Below, one piece after another: positions 10,126 to 11,087 of a stretch of DNA of 11,087 nt (positions are counted from its first letter, which is position 1; every line of letters begins with the position of its first letter). The position numbers and the translations under genes are program-made. The notes beneath the pieces are model-generated. The model saw only the letters and a program-made list of their open reading frames with translations. It was not told the origin of the DNA and did not search any database. The stretch comes from Candidatus Nitrosopumilus sp. (GTDB lineage: Archaea > Thermoproteota > Nitrososphaeria > Nitrososphaerales > Nitrosopumilaceae). The stretch lies in contig JABDOO010000034.1 of NCBI GenBank assembly GCA_013043295.1, forward strand, positions 1 through 11,087, in the 5' to 3' direction.

Positions 10126-11087
10126 ATGGGACTGAACCTAAAGGAGTTGGTAGTAAGAGAAAAGACTACTCTAGAGGCATTCTCAAACAAAGTAATAGCA
10201 ATAGATGCGTATAACGCAATTTACCAATTTCTCGCAAGCATCAGGGGACCTGACGGATTGCAACTAACAGATGCCGAAGGCAGAATAACAAGCCATCTGA
10301 GCGGACTGCTTTACAGAAATGTAAATTTCCTATCCTTGGGGATAAAGCCAGTCTATGTCTTTGATGGAAGGCCACCATCGCTGAAAACTGCAGAAATTGA
10401 GCGCAGAAAACAAATCAAAAAAGATGCTACTGTAAAATATGAAAAAGCAGTTGCAGAAGGAAATATGGCAGATGCCAGAAAATTTGCACAGCAAACAACT
10501 AGCATGAAAGATGGAATGGTAAAAGAATCAAAAGAGTTTCTCACATTTTTTGGCATCCCATATATCGAAGCACCATCAGAAGGAGAGGCAACTGCAGCGC
10601 ATCTTACAAACACAGGACAAGCATATGCTTCTGCAAGTCAGGATTACGATTCCATTTTGTGCGGTGCAAAAAGATTGGTCAGAAATTTTACAAGTAGTGG
10701 AAGAAGAAAAATTCCAAACAGGAATACCTACATCGATGTAGTTCCAGAAATAATTGAGACACAGAAAACACTAGAGGCAATACAAATGACCAGAGAGGAA
10801 TTAATTGATGTTGGAATCTTAATTGGCACTGATTTTAATCCAAATGGATTTGAGAGAATTGGTCCCAAAACTGCAATGAAGCTAATCAAGCAACATTCAA
10901 GATTAGAAGACATTCCACAAATCCAAGAGCAGTTGCAAGAGATAGATTTTCAACAGATAAGAGAGATATTTCTAAATCCAGAAGTTGCAGATGTCGATGA
11001 GATTGTCTTTGAGGATGTAGATCATGAAGGTGTAAAAAAATATCTCATGGAGCGGAGCTTTTCTGAAGACAGAATCCAATCAACTCT
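10126..11087 (+). CDS. fen: Flap endonuclease 1 (FEN1/Rad2 family), 3' end beyond the window
   Basis: A partial gene; 320 codons are present, close to the full length of about 340 usual in archaea. FEN1 is a structure-specific nuclease that removes 5' flaps during Okazaki-fragment maturation and long-patch repair, working with PCNA. The N-domain runs from MGLNLKELV, with metal ligands Asp27 (AIDAYN) and Asp80 (VFDG) and the basic helical arch at about 83-130. The I-domain has Glu152 and Glu154 (SEGEA), Asp173 and Asp175 (QDYDS) and Asp236 (GTDFNPNG). The helix-two-turn-helix follows (GFERIGPKTAMKLI, 241-254). All seven ligands are present at the positions numbered in other archaeal FEN1. The PCNA-binding motif expected at the C-terminus lies outside the window. 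The start is ATG at 10126, matching the family's MG start. The frame stays open upstream but has no ATG there, and no Shine-Dalgarno site is seen. Confidence 0.97.
   Translation, partial: MGLNLKELVVREKTTLEAFSNKVIAIDAYNAIYQFLASIRGPDGLQLTDAEGRITSHLSGLLYRNVNFLSLGIKPVYVFDGRPPSLKTAEIERRKQIKKDATVKYEKAVAEGNMADARKFAQQTTSMKDGMVKESKEFLTFFGIPYIEAPSEGEATAAHLTNTGQAYASASQDYDSILCGAKRLVRNFTSSGRRKIPNRNTYIDVVPEIIETQKTLEAIQMTREELIDVGILIGTDFNPNGFERIGPKTAMKLIKQHSRLEDIPQIQEQLQEIDFQQIREIFLNPEVADVDEIVFEDVDHEGVKKYLMERSFSEDRIQST

Noticed and set aside
10056..10214. A 52-codon + frame overlapping the start of the flap endonuclease gene.
   Set aside because: It runs 89 bases into fen in the wrong frame, gives a basic, low-complexity peptide and has no well-spaced promoter; mentioned only as a possible leader frame.

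Overview
The window is AT-rich archaeal DNA, most likely from an ammonia-oxidising thaumarchaeon of the Nitrosopumilus/Nitrosarchaeum type (inference). The grounds are an archaeal flap endonuclease with all its metal ligands, a tRNA-Ser without an encoded CCA, near-absence of Shine-Dalgarno sites, TATA-like boxes about 25-30 bases before most start codons (leaderless or short-leader transcripts), and many small zinc-binding or membrane proteins of the kind common in these compact genomes. The genes sit close together on both strands. No mobile element, CRISPR array or phage gene is visible.

Layout. Bases 1-1260: an ArsC/Spx-type thioredoxin-fold protein on +, facing a minus-strand group (SWIM zinc-finger protein, a hypothetical protein, and a YwbE/DUF2196 protein), with a 164-base spacer that holds an 11-bp inverted repeat. 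Bases 1335-1676: a small protein with two copies of a CxxC-x17-CxxC zinc ribbon joined by an RG/G-rich linker. Bases 1771-4184: two overlapping + genes for the permease subunits of a peptide/nickel-type (Dpp/Opp) ABC importer, without ATPase or binding-protein genes in view; the second subunit carries an unusually long outward-facing insertion. Bases 4186-6642: minus-strand genes for a hypothetical protein, a two-helix membrane protein with a zinc ribbon, a JAMM/MPN metalloprotease-type protein and a 426-residue coiled-coil protein. Bases 6720-7552: an SRPBCC-fold protein and a small two-helix membrane protein on +. Bases 7554-9545: minus-strand small genes, namely a 26-aa ORF, a second SRPBCC protein, a 58-aa ORF, a stand-alone Lrp/AsnC ligand-binding (RAM) domain, a nitroreductase and a Cys/His zinc-type protein. 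Bases 9622-9703: tRNA-Ser(CGA). Bases 9747-10013: a hypothetical protein, divergent from the flap endonuclease gene (fen) that runs off the right edge.

The genes do not form one pathway. The only clear functional unit is the permease pair. Weaker groupings are the 898/586 pair, the 4855/4503 pair and the coiled-coil/JAMM pair. Promoter geometry moved several starts inward from the longest reading frame (permease 1 at 1771, SRPBCC at 6720, nitroreductase at 9296, zinc protein at 9530) and supports non-ATG starts elsewhere. Two reading frames shorter than 60 codons (7554-7634 and 8164-8340, both minus) look like genuine small genes that a standard length cut-off would miss. I see no clearly new multi-gene system; the most interesting items are the permease insertion domain, the coiled-coil/JAMM pair, the possible structured RNA at 995-1055 and the two small proteins.
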